Positions 22,745-33,299 of a stretch of 64,000 bases of DNA are shown here, in pieces; positions within the stretch are counted from its first letter, which is position 1; each line of letters opens with the position of its first letter. The notes beneath the pieces were generated by a model. That model saw nothing but the letters and a program-made list of their open reading frames with translations. It was not told the DNA's origin and made no database searches. Position numbers and translations under genes: made by a program. The stretch is from Cryptomeria japonica. Lineage: Eukaryota > Streptophyta > Pinopsida > Cupressales > Cupressaceae. The stretch is from assembly GCF_030272615.1 (NCBI RefSeq), contig NC_081407.1, positions 380,205,179 through 380,269,178 on the forward strand, in the 5' to 3' direction.

Positions 22745-24095
22745 ATTAACGGCTACAATTGATTAACCTGTCGCTAACACGCTGTAGAAAAGATCCGTTT
22801 TGAAGTCTGCAGCCGTCTTCCCCATCTCGACAGTAACAAATTTAATATTTTATTATCTCGCGTATCTGACAAAACTGTCAGTGTAATATGATTGTCGTGT
22901 ATCATGGATTTTACGGCTGTTTGCATTTATGCCCAATGTGGAGGGCAATGGATAACTATGTAAGTTTGTCTACGTGCCTACAAGAGCATTTCCAGCTTTG
23001 ATACCCGGACAATTTACAGTGCATTAGATGGGGGAATATCAGCTACCGTCAATTGTATGCTTGCAGCTGTAAAATTTAGGGTTCCTGATAATTCTAAGGC
23101 AGTTCTCTGAGGTTCTAAAGCCTTTCATTACTATAGTTAGGCAGACTGCAAAATGTGAAAAAAGTACCATACTCACTGCTTGAAGAGGAGAAAGCTTTGA
23201 TAAGAAGGGCTTTTGTCTCGTTCTTCCAAGCTTTCTGTTATTGGTGCATTGTTTTATGCAGCCCCCCCGTATACTTTAAACTTGTCGTAGAGGCGGTCGG
23301 AAGCAGAGTTAACAAATAAATGTAGGCAGTGGGAAGCAGTTCAAACAACTAAATGCATCCATACTTCATAAATTAATAAACTTGTCAATACACTGTATAC
23401 GTGGAGATTAAGAAGCCTAGAAAGTGTATGCATGCAGTTAATTCCTTAAAATCAGAAGGAACAGAGGGCAGCTGCCTGGTGATTTGACTGCCCGGTGTTG
23501 GCGTCAGAGCAAGGAGACTGTGCCCTATCTCTTGCACGTAAGGGAGAATAAATGTATGATTTAGTACAATGAAGATCGAACATATTGCTTGAATCGTCTT
23601 GCAACCATTTTTGCAACTCTCAGTCATTTATTTTAAAAATCAGCCGATGCATTTCATATTAGAGACGCCGAAGGCGTAATAATAACATGTCATCTCATAT
23701 TTTATAGAGAAAAAGGTATAATTTCTACAACCTTTTTGTATTTATCAATCAAACATGGTCAAACCTGGTTACCTCCGATGCAATAATACAAATTTCACTA
23801 TATTTTAAATAAAAAAATTCTCAATTTTTGGTCCCACTTTGTCAATGTCTTTACCTACTCTTGGTCGGATGCTGCTTCAGTGCGTTCCCACCATTGGGCA
23901 CTCTCACCCAATAACAAGAGAGGCAGTTGCAAAACACAAGCCGGGCCTCACGGCCAACGATGTGATCTGCGGGAAAGAAAAGCGGCAGCGAATCCTTGAA
24001 TCAAGACACCGTGGATTTGTACTGAATCATAACCGAACATTTCACAGGTTTAAAATGCAAATTTGTTAGGTGATTGTGGTGCAGCAGCAGCAGTC
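22745..24095 (+). other. Upstream flank of DET2, no other gene seen
   Basis: About 1.35 kb upstream of DET2 with more balanced base composition than the stretch before it. A TATA-like ttttatagag lies near 23,698, about 400 bases before the start codon, but it is not convincing. Open frames at 23,385-23,627 and 23,839-24,069 have no family resemblance. Confidence 0.4.
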
Positions 24096-24878
24096 ATGGC
24101 AACAATGGAGGCTGAGAGGATGGTCTACGACAAAGCTTTGAAGGGCATGTTTGCATTGGCAGCGCTCACAGTAGTTTCCACAGCGTTGATAACAGCGCCC
24201 TATGGCCGCCACTCGCGCTCCGGGTGGGGACCCAGCATAGGTGGGCGTTTAGGGTGGTGCCTCATGGAGTCCCCCACCCTTTGGCTGAGCGCCCTTCTCT
24301 TCCCCCTCGGCCGTTCTGCAAATCCAACATCCCTGCTGCTTCTCGTGCCTTTCCTCTTGCACTACATCCAGAGGACCCTTATATACCCTCTGTTCCGCGT
24401 CCCCTCCCCTGCAAAGCCCATTCCTTTAACCATCGTAGCCGCTGCTTTATTCTTCAACTGCTACAACACCTTCCTGCAAGTCCGCTGGGTCTCTCATTTT
24501 GGGGTCTATACCACCGCCTGGCTTTGGAGCCCAGCCTTTATCTTAGGGCTAGGCGTCTTTCTCATTGGAATGTATATTAACATCTGGGCTGACTCTGTTT
24601 TGTTCTCTTTGAGGAAGAGTAAGGAAGGAGGGGATGGGAGCTACCAGATACCCAGAGGAGGGATCTATGAATATGTAAGTTGCCCTAATTATCTTGGGGA
24701 AATTGTAGAATGGATGGGGTGGGCAATCATGACATGGTCATGGCCTGGTCTTGCTTTCTTTGTTTACACTGCATCTAATCTGGGTCCCAGAGCTGTCTCT
24801 AATCATGCTTGGTATCTGAAGAAATTTCCTCGGGATTATCCTAAGTCCAGAAAAGCCCTAGTTCCATATGTATATTAG
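24096..24878 (+). CDS. DET2: Steroid 5-alpha-reductase DET2 (brassinosteroid biosynthesis)
   Basis: Single uninterrupted exon of 260 codons. DET2 reduces the delta-4,5 double bond of (24R)-ergost-4-en-3-one-type sterols with NADPH in brassinosteroid synthesis, in the endoplasmic reticulum membrane. Matches to Arabidopsis DET2 (262 residues) run throughout: APYGRHSRSGWGP near residue 35, MESPTLWL near 57, GMYINIWAD near 158, then IPRGGIYEYVSCPNYLGE and WMGWAIMTWSW, and the C-terminal KFPRDYPKSRKALVPYVY. The glutamate in CPNYLGE (residue 202) corresponds to the position altered in the classic det2-1 mutant. Several membrane segments are visible. The ATG at 24096 gives the family length; an ATG three codons later is also possible. 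The frame is open back to a TAA at 24051, but without an earlier ATG. No defects are seen, so it is probably functional. Confidence 0.96.
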   Translation: MATMEAERMVYDKALKGMFALAALTVVSTALITAPYGRHSRSGWGPSIGGRLGWCLMESPTLWLSALLFPLGRSANPTSLLLLVPFLLHYIQRTLIYPLFRVPSPAKPIPLTIVAAALFFNCYNTFLQVRWVSHFGVYTTAWLWSPAFILGLGVFLIGMYINIWADSVLFSLRKSKEGGDGSYQIPRGGIYEYVSCPNYLGEIVEWMGWAIMTWSWPGLAFFVYTASNLGPRAVSNHAWYLKKFPRDYPKSRKALVPYVY

Positions 24879-25362
24879 TTTGCATTTTCTTTTTTGAAAC
24901 AGACCTCATGCTTTCCCATTTCAGCTTTGCCCAGAGATTGGAATTTGATCCACGTTTGGACTACTCTTTCTCGTCCAGTTGGCACTCTTTGTGATCTGTT
25001 ATCAGGGTGGATAAGAAATTGATTAAACGTTTGGGACCAGTCTTTGTGAAGATGATCTAGAGAGGATTACAAGTAAGAAGTCATTTTGTAAATAACTCAA
25101 TGTTCAACCAGAGTTAATGGGTATATTATTTTCGCCATGCATATAAAAAATCGCACTGCCATGTGAAATTTTTTGCTAATTCTTGGTGGCCTAAAAAATT
25201 TGACTGAGTTTATCTCTATTTGTTTTTTTTTTAAATATGTGAATATAATTTATTGTGATTTGAATTAATTGTTTGGCGAGTTTTTTTTTTTCCAAGAACT
25301 TGATTAATTCAAGGGGTTCCAATTAAAAGGACCACCTAACCCTTACAGCCTAAGTAAGTTTG

Positions 25363-25574
25363 CTAATATAAAAAATACATCAAGTTACAGAGTACGAGTA
25401 TAAACAGTTTTTAAGAGTGGTCTTATGGAGGGGGTTTCAAAATCGATTTCTATGGATGAAGTCTCACAGTTTTCTAATATAAAAAATACATGAAGTTACA
25501 GAGTACAAGTATAAACAGTTTTTAAGAGTGGTCTTATGGAGGGGGTTTCAAAATCTATTTCTATGGATGAAGTC
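25363..25574. repeat. Two-copy tandem duplication, 111-bp unit
   Basis: The block starting ctaatataaaaaatacat at 25363 recurs at 25474. The second copy ends within gatgaagtc near 25,574. Only a few substitutions separate the copies, so the event is young. Confidence 0.9.
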
Positions 25575-26365
25575 AATGAGATAAAAATAAATCTGGTACA
25601 AGATAAATTCAATCTGTTTTTGAAAAAAGTTCTGAATTTCCTAACTTAAGAGATTTCTCCCACAAGTCATGCATCTACAAGTTTTGACATTAACTGTTAA
25701 AAAAATAATTCAACTAATGATAGGATTTTTAAAGAGCCCGAACCCTTTTAAACAGATGGAATCTCCAAACAGCACAGTCAACAACTAAACAAGAAGAAGA
25801 GACAAACATCAATGAAGCAGTACCCAAAAAGCAAAAGCATAAGCCAATCTGGGCAGCCGCTTGAACACACAAAAGATCGACTAACTCCTGGTGGAAGAAA
25901 TCAAACTATTCAATGAGTTAAGATCATAAACACCATCCCTTTCTAAAGCTTTTCCAGAATCCTGCTTGACAGAAATCCCACTATTAGAAGTCAAGCACAG
26001 ATCCAAAGGAATCAAATGGCAAGAGAAAAGGAACTTTTGAGTCCCGAAAAGCTTTCCAAACCAGTACAGCCCACGATAAACTCTTTGTGAGATTTCACCT
26101 GATCAAGCGCTTTGGGCTGAGGCCTGTCATCTGAAGAGACCAACACCATCAAATGGAGTGGAAACTATCAAAGGGGGAACCTGTTCAACATTGCACTCAG
26201 CAAAAGTACCACATTGTGGTTGGGGAAGCATAGAATGGACTGGACCTCTCCTAGAGTATTATGTTTCCATTTATCATTTATACAATAGATAGCGCATGAC
26301 CTATTTTGAAGCAATTTTAACATCATCAAATGAATCTATATGAGTACACTATTGCACTCCTGTTC

Positions 26366-26441
26366 CTATTTTGGAAGACAAAGTAATAGAAGGAAGCTTC
26401 TTACTATTTTGAAAGACAAAGTAATAGAAGGAAGCTTCTCA
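26366..26441. repeat. Two-copy tandem duplication, 38-bp unit
   Basis: The unit ctattttggaagacaaagta at 26366 recurs at 26404 with one or two changes. It lies inside otherwise unique sequence. Confidence 0.85.
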
Positions 26442-26586
26442 CAAATGTCCAGATTGATACAAAATTGTGCAGATAATAGGTGCTTTCTTGATTTTTTAAT
26501 CAAATTAATAGTTGTGAATTGTTCAATCGAGTTATTAATGCCTACAAACACTTCTCATCCTAATATTCTAGAGGCAAACTTAGAAG

Positions 26587-26695
26587 TCTAAGCCAAACCA
26601 AAACTTAACGAAATCCATCCTCGAATCAAAACCTGGAAATCTAAGCCAAACCAAAACCTATTTAACAAAATCCATCCTCGAATCGAAACCTAGAA
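26587..26695. repeat. Two-copy imperfect tandem duplication, about 53-56-bp unit
   Basis: The unit tctaagccaaaccaaaac at 26587 recurs at 26640, followed in both copies by aaatccatcctcgaatc. The copies differ by small insertions and substitutions. Confidence 0.8.
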
Positions 26696-27379
26696 ACCAT
26701 CATTGGAGTCATAACCCCACATATTCGAGGAAGCATGGCCAAACTGTGAGAATGTGGTTGCAATCGCTTGGAGGAGCTGAAAAAGTAATCGAGAAGAAAC
26801 CCTAAGGCTAGGTCGGCATAACAATTTGGCCACAAAACCTCCATGTTCTCAGAGCCCAAGCTTTGAAATCGTCAATATTGAATTTGACCCCAACAAACTC
26901 CCCAGCTAGGGGTTGTTCAGTCTTTCGGCTACCCACCATTCACTGGTGGAGAAAAGACTTATCTTTCTTCTCCCTTTCTCTGTACCCTACCCATTCACAA
27001 TGGTCAGGAACAAACTGTCATCCTTCACTTGTTGGTTTACTGCTGTAGTTTCTTCTTTTCCCACCTTCACTAGCTTCTCTCTTTCACTTTCTTCCATTTC
27101 CCAGAGCTGTAACCCGCTCTCATATCAAACTGATGCGGTCAAGGAAGGGGTTCCAATTGAGGATCGCCTAATCCTTGCAGGTTAAGTAAAAACAAAAAGA
27201 TTAGAAATAAAAATGTTATTCTTATTGGGTGTTGGAGACCGCTAAAGAACCAAAGATGCCCCTGCATCAGAGAACTGCAGCGTAACCCACAAAATATTCT
27301 TATTTTCTGGACTTGGGTAGATAAGACTTAACTCTGTTATCTCGATGAGTCTCTCGTACTTGGTGAATCTATTACTTTA

Positions 27380-28650
27380 GCAAGATCTTAACCATGGTTA
27401 CAAGTTCCAACCAAACCTGAAGGATATTTTCCAAACCTTGAGCGGTTTTTGAGTGCTAAAATCTAGTGGTGCTTCAAACATACAAAATGTCAACGTTGTA
27501 TGGGTTTCATTGCTGGACATGATAGTCACTGATGAAGAAATTCCCAATTGGGAGATATTGTTTCTTTCAATATGGAAAAGCAATTTGATGAGGTTAAGGA
27601 GGTAGTTTCTATGTGTTCACATCTCATCGAAACACTACGTAGCAGGTCACCATTTGACTATGGATTCATTCCCAGATGACCTCCAGAGGTAGATTAACCA
27701 ATGCATGTAGTTTTTGGAAACTTTTGTATGGTCGTAAGTAGTAGGACCAATGGTGGATCTGTAATTACTTCTTCCATTGGTTTACAGAGCAATGCATTCG
27801 ATCAAAATGCCTCATTTTTTTGCATCCTTGACAGAGGATATCAAAATAATTAGCTGGTCTCTATGGGAGTCTTTGACTCTGATTCATATTGGAGGAGTTT
27901 TGTCTAAAGCCAGCTTCAGCTTCCGTTTTATGTACCATAAAGTTAACCATAGTGAAAATGTGTTGTCAATATGTACACGGGATAAACAAGAGGGCCAAAT
28001 CTTTGTGGGTATACCCTGAATTACCCTTAATTTTGAGTAGTCCTGAATTTCACGAGTTTCTTGCAGTGCAAGCTAAGGCCTAGGATATCATTGTATATCC
28101 GTTTTCTGGACTTCGGACCCTGTAAACCACGTGGCAGATTTAAGAGCTATTTGAATGCTTAATCAGCCAAGCTTGGTTTACGAACACGTTCATGAGGAGA
28201 TGGATGAACGCATGTAAATGTACACACTGATGAAGAGGCTATCTCTCAGACCAAAGAGCATGGTTTGTGGAAAGAAACTGAAGACGCTCTTGAACAACGT
28301 GAAGAAACATAGCCTTTCAAGGGCTAAATCTTTGGGGTCATTTTTAAATTGCCCTTAATTTTGGGTAATCATGAATGTCACAAGTTTCTCTCTTTGCAAG
28401 CTATGACCCAGGATATTATCGCATATGGCGTTTCTTAAGATGAACTTTAGACCCTGGAAACCACATGGACGAATCAAGAACTATTTGAAAGCTCAACCAG
28501 CCAAGGACACGAGGCGTCAGACTACCCAATCTAATCTACCAATTCCGGTGTTTCTGGAAGTGTACTTTGTTATAAACACTGCAATGGCACCCTTAGTACT
28601 GTTGCCTCAGAACCTAAATATTATTTGCCTGAGTTCTCCAGAGATATAGT
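27380..28650 (+). pseudogene. Degenerate coding remnant with a duplicated module, unknown family
   Basis: A plus-strand module appears twice, at about 27,990-28,165 and 28,322-28,505. Both copies code the pattern LIL...EFH.FL..QA...DII.Y, then a threonine-tryptophan region and ELFE. DNA between the copies is unrelated, and both carry broken frames. Upstream near 27,460-27,520 a Cys/His cluster, CQRCMGFIAGHDSH, resembles a zinc knuckle without its last Cys. The mix suggests remains of an ORF1-like or gag-like protein, but I do not recognise the family. The shared amino-acid pattern over diverged DNA is the evidence that it once coded. Confidence 0.35.
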
Positions 28651-29599
28651 GAACCACTGCATTCGAGGGTTAAAGACCCCCTAATCCGGAGCGTCTAAAG
28701 TTCATGACATCTGACCTTCATTTGTTCCTTTATCCGAGTTATCAACCACTTGTTCTTACCGATTTTAGATGCAGATATCACCCAAGAAATGGAAAGGGAT
28801 AGTAGTGGGTAACCTTAAGATGGAAATAAAGTATAAAGGCAAGAAATGGAAAGGGATTATAACCCAAGAATGTATTTAGGTTACACGACTTGTGATTACT
28901 ACAATTGCGGAAGACTTCTTAAATGAATAACAAGTGTAAAGAACGCAGGGTGGCTGGATCTGTGAATGTGTAAATGAATCTATGGAAGAGCGAGCTAAGG
29001 AAATTGCTAATCTGAGAAGGCAGTGGAACGCAAATAAAAGTTAGTTAAAAGAAACTCAGAAACATGGTACTTCCCAGCCTTTTATCCCAGTAAATGTGTG
29101 GAATGGACAACGACAATTGCACCCAGTTTTGTCAATTTTAAAACCAAACATACAAGATATTGAGAAAAAAACAATTCAGTCTAGAACTTACCCTATAAAA
29201 TGCTCTGCATTCTTAGAATAAAGCCAAATGTATTGCTCAAATAAAATCCACGGTTAAGGCAAAAGTTTCTCTGTTATCTCATTTTGAGAGACATTAATCT
29301 AACCAAGAGGGACGTAAGTTCAGATGCAGATCAAAAGCAAGCTTCCATGGATAAAAATATTAACACTTAAAACATATTCTGAAATGATCACTCGGCTCAC
29401 CAAGATCGGTTTTGATAACATGACAGATGCTCTATAAAAATCACTCTCCATCGGTTTAATAAGTTGGTCCGGTTTTTTATGGACTTGTTTAAAAAGAAAA
29501 TGGAAAAAAATCATATATAGGGGAAATGGGCAATATTTGTGGTGATCACATTTTATTTTTATTTTTTTGTGATAAAAGTGGATAGAATCACTCAACTAT
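28651..29599. other. Noncoding stretch, nothing recognised
   Basis: No open frame with family resemblance, no repeats of note and no RNA gene. The small open frame at 29,320-29,595 (minus) looks random. Confidence 0.4.
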
Positions 29600-30470
29600 A
29601 TTAATATTTAAAAGTTTTTTACAGTGTCTAGTTCAAAAAGTACTTAAGGGAAAGAATCAGTAAGAAAACCCTTTAGTATTGCTTAAGTAACACAAGTCTA
29701 TTCTACCCAATACCAAATGCCTATTGGCATAGTTCATCAAAAAATCCATCCCAATTACATAAGCCGCATTAGATATAAAGGAAGCCGCTAACAAAAGCAT
29801 ATAGAAGGAAGATTAAAGTATGATCACCGAAGGATGCATATCCATTGCAGCCAAAAAACACCAGTCTGATCCACCCGTCTATGAAACACAATTCTCCAAA
29901 CCACTGGTTAGAATGATACCACATAGCAGAAAGGAAACTATAATTAGAGAACTTGTCAAAATAAACATTGTGATCAAGCATAGCAGAACCCACACCAAAG
30001 AAAAGCCACACCAAATAAGGAGGTTGATGAAGACTACAACTATGCCCTTCTTTACTTCAAATATTCCAAAACCGAGGAAGGGATCTCATCCACACTTACC
30101 TCCCACATATTAGCATCACTATCAATGGCTAAGTTAGCCAAGAAATCTGCAATCTTATTCACTTCCCTATAACAGTGGGAAATCAAGAAGGAATAAAAAA
30201 ATTTAGTTTTTGCAAAATATGATCAAGTATATATTGTAATTGCCAACAATTCGACTTCTTTTTCATGACACTTTGAATAATAACCATAGAATCACCCTCA
30301 ATTATCAAGTCCTTAATTCCCAAAGATATAGCCATATCCAAACCAAATGACAAAGCAAAGAATTCTACACAATTGTTAGACTTGAAAACAATCGCATGAC
30401 AACGAGCTTGAATAAATCTTACCTTATGATCATAAATTACCTACATTTTTGTTTTGTTGCATAGTAGAGA
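29600..30470 (-). mobile_element. LINE 3'-end fragment: RNase H and tail
   Basis: The minus strand codes the second half of a plant LINE RNase H: CVEFFALSFGLDMAISLGIK, then LIIEGDSMVII with a catalytic Asp (about 30,370-30,290), and after a frame change VNKIADFLANLAIDSDANMW near 30,160-30,105 with the last Asp in IADFLA. A long hydrophobic-coding tail follows down to about 29,600, as in the 3' region of some plant LINEs. At least two frame changes and stops are present. The first catalytic Asp region is missing, so the piece begins inside the domain. Confidence 0.75.
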
Positions 30471-30731
30471 TGTGATGATTAAATGTGAAGCTTAATATAA
30501 ATATTGTTTGATGAATTTTATGGAATAAATTGAATTTTGATTTGAGATGTTAAGTAAACTAATGTCTTGTTATGAAGATATTATATGGTATTAAGGTTTT
30601 GTTTAACTACCTTCATGTGTCTAATCACTTTTCAAGGAGGGAGGGAAAGCATCATCAGGGAGAGGGGTACAAGGTTGTGAAAAGATCAAAGTTGTCATTA
30701 ATGCCATGTCATGACTTTTGAGATAAGTAAA

Positions 30732-30974
30732 CTAATTAGGATTTATCATTGTTACCCTAGAGTCGCTTTGGGTAGAGTCAATGTTATGTTGTTAGGGTGT
30801 CAAGACTTTGCATAGCCGAATTGGTCTTTTTAGAATCGTCTCCATGATGTTTCTAATTAGGATTTATCATTGTTATCCTAGAGTCGCTTTGGATAGAGTC
30901 AATGTTATGTTGTTAGAGCGTCAAGACTTTGCATAGTCCAATTGATCTTTTTAGAATCATCTCCATGATGTTTA
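30732..30974. repeat. Two-copy tandem duplication, 121-bp unit
   Basis: The block ctaattaggatttatcattg at 30732 recurs at 30853; the second copy ends at about 30,974. There are about nine substitutions between copies, so it is somewhat older than the 40-bp and 87-bp duplications near the window start. Confidence 0.92.
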
Positions 30975-30976
30975 TA

Positions 30977-30978
<2 letters not shown>

Positions 30979-31016
<38 letters not shown>
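30979..31016. repeat. TA microsatellite inside a perfect palindrome
   Basis: About 15 TA units (30,983-31,012) are bordered by ctttta on the left and taaaag on the right, so the whole 38-base stretch is its own reverse complement. It sits a few bases after the 121-bp duplication. Confidence 0.9.
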
Positions 31017-33299
31017 CATATAAGCTCCCTTAATAACTTAATTATATATCAACTTAATATTTCCAAGATAACTTGTGCTCACCATGGAAATAAAGCAAAA
31101 CATATTTTTAATTATCGACATAATTAAGAACTGCTCCCACCATTGCAGGCAAGTCATGGTGATCGACTCCATGATGCTTTTGAATGCAAATGAAATTAAA
31201 CTCAAATGGAAATCGAGCATTTGTCATAAGTAATTCTGGATATATCAAATTAAAAGACAACATGAAGTCCGACCATATATATTGACGAAGTAATTCTTGA
31301 GAGGGAATGATGATGATGATAAAGAAGAAGATGATGAAGAACAAAATTTCTGGAAAAGATTAGCCTTAGCTCCAGTGAGCTCGCGGTGCTTAGCCAAGGG
31401 GGAACTACTCATTTGCTTCCCCAACCTTCATAAACTCCAGGCATGAAACATTCCAATTAATATTTGCTTATTTTGAACTTATTGTGCAATCATTTTCAGC
31501 TATATACACTTCATTCTCAAAGGAATCTATTGAAACAATCTGAAAATGTAATGTGCTTAAGAAAAGTTTTGTGATAACTGTAAGGAAACATTGTATTTTT
31601 TGGTTAAAGTCTACATTTGTCGACAATAATATCAAACCAAGAAAATGACAAACATTATCCATTGTATTCTGAATTTATATTAGTCATTATAATTTTTCAG
31701 AAATATAAAATGTTCTTAGACTCAAGAAAATAAAACATAGAAGTTGTTTAAGTGAGTCAAAAGTATAAACTTCTGCATAATTGGGAATTGACTAGTTACT
31801 ATCTCCAAGAGCTTGAAAGTAAAAGTTCTTTGTTCTTACCTCTAGCTATAAGGATGGGCAATATTATGAAACCTTCAATTGACATGAAGGCATAATAGGC
31901 TTATTTTGAACTTCTGTGAAAATTTTAACACATCTATTAACAATGGAAAGCCTGGATTAGGGAGAGGTCATCTAAGCAAAAAAATAAAATGTTTGAAGAT
32001 TTAAAATAGTAGTATTGGAATCAGTGAATGAGTAACCCAATAAAGAATTGTTTCTTGATTGACTGAACCTAGTGACAAGAATGGAAATCCTCTACTCTTA
32101 TTATGTGCAGGGTTGAGAAAAGAATTGAGCATGTTATTTATTAGTGGTCTAGAGAAAGTACTTGCATGTATGCATGTATTGTGCAAAGGAAGCACATACA
32201 TGTGCACATGTAATGTGCCAAGAAGCACCTTCATACAAGCATACTAGGTATAGAGTTTGTATGATATGATTCATGTTGAGAGTGGTAATGCTTGAACAAC
32301 CCTATGCATACCAGGGTATAGTCTCATTCTAGCAGGTTTTAGGAAGTATTCCTAACTAGTGGAGAGGCTTGAGACCATGGCAACCCTACAATTATAACTC
32401 TTTTGAAGCTAGCAAGATAGAACTTGATTGTGTATTGAGAATTAAATTAGCTTTATTTGAATGGTTCTTGTTTTAACCTATTGCCTACCTAGGGCTGAAA
32501 CAAAATGTAGTGTTAGCATCTTGTAGTGGTTAAGTCCACCATATCAAGTCAACTAGAAACTTCGATGTCATAAGTAAAAAGTCAAGTGGGATATTATACA
32601 AAACCTTTGGCCAAGGTGGTGCTGGGTTTTGCATGTGCCTGTCAGTTCACTTGAACCATATACACTATCTAGTCAGAGGGTCATGCTAGTTAGGAGGAAC
32701 CCATAATGTGTGACCAACTAGAGTCATGTAGGTTTCTAAACACCAGACTCAACTAACAATTAGACCTAGTCCCGTGCTACACCCTCGTGAAGGGTAGGGT
32801 CACTTTCGTAAGAAAGGTGTGTGGGGGACTGCTAGGTATGTGGTTAGAGAAAAATCACCTTGATGATGCTCTCCCTCATGCAAAATAAGCCAAGACTTGT
32901 AAAGAATTCCGGATTGGAAAGCAAACTTTTATAAACTCTAAACCTTTCTTGCTGAATTATTGTATATTGTTTATGTTAGAGAAAAATAATAAGTTTCTTG
33001 TTTCACGATATTTTTTTGTTAATGCATTATTCTTTCTTGTCGGTTAATAAATTGGAAAAGTTGGAATGCTTTCAAAAATAATTGTTCTTGCAATAGATGG
33101 CATTTCTTTTATGCAAGTTGTATCATATTACCTTAGAATTTCTTTCAAGGTTAGTTAGTATGTTTTTTATTAAAAAGTAGTGATAACTAGGGCGTCGACC
33201 CTTTACATAGTCCTTGACTATACACAAACCAAAAACACAAAATTCATGGGAGCAAGCTCGTCATTAACTACTACGTTAGATAGGAAAACACACAAGCCT
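31017..33299. other. Noncoding stretch, nothing firm
   Basis: No gene is supported. A minus-strand open frame at 31,108-31,344 has a coding look (FPFEFNFICIQKHHGVDHHD) but no family I know. The stretch 32,580-32,850 has higher GC and reads like the end of some repeat, but no partner copy is in the window. Confidence 0.4.

Larger units (their letters stand above)
24879..27379. other. DET2 3' flank and noncoding DNA with short duplications
   Basis: No gene is supported. The stretch holds three two-copy tandem duplications (listed separately) and a diverged motif of about 45 bases present at 25,311-25,355 and again at 27,145-27,190 (aaggggttccaatt... ...taagtaa). A minus-strand stretch near 26,940-26,830 has a coding look but no recognisable family. 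Confidence 0.45.

Noticed and set aside
24063-24095. Upstream extension of the DET2 frame from a TTG codon at 24,063
   Set aside because: There is no ATG in the extension. The ATG at 24,096 has good context and gives the family length, so the extra 11 codons were left out.
27125-27184. Ubiquitin-like peptide (VKEGVPIEDRLILAG) before a possible splice donor
   Set aside because: The match to ubiquitin is short and needs a one-residue gap. The same DNA motif occurs at 25,311 without the coding pattern, so a repeat is the better explanation.
31108-31344. 78-codon minus-strand frame with coding-like composition
   Set aside because: I recognise no domain, and the frame starts in a run coding Phe and Ile that is typical of AT-rich noncoding DNA.
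32580-32850. GC-richer stretch resembling an LTR end
   Set aside because: No partner LTR, primer site or purine tract was found nearby.
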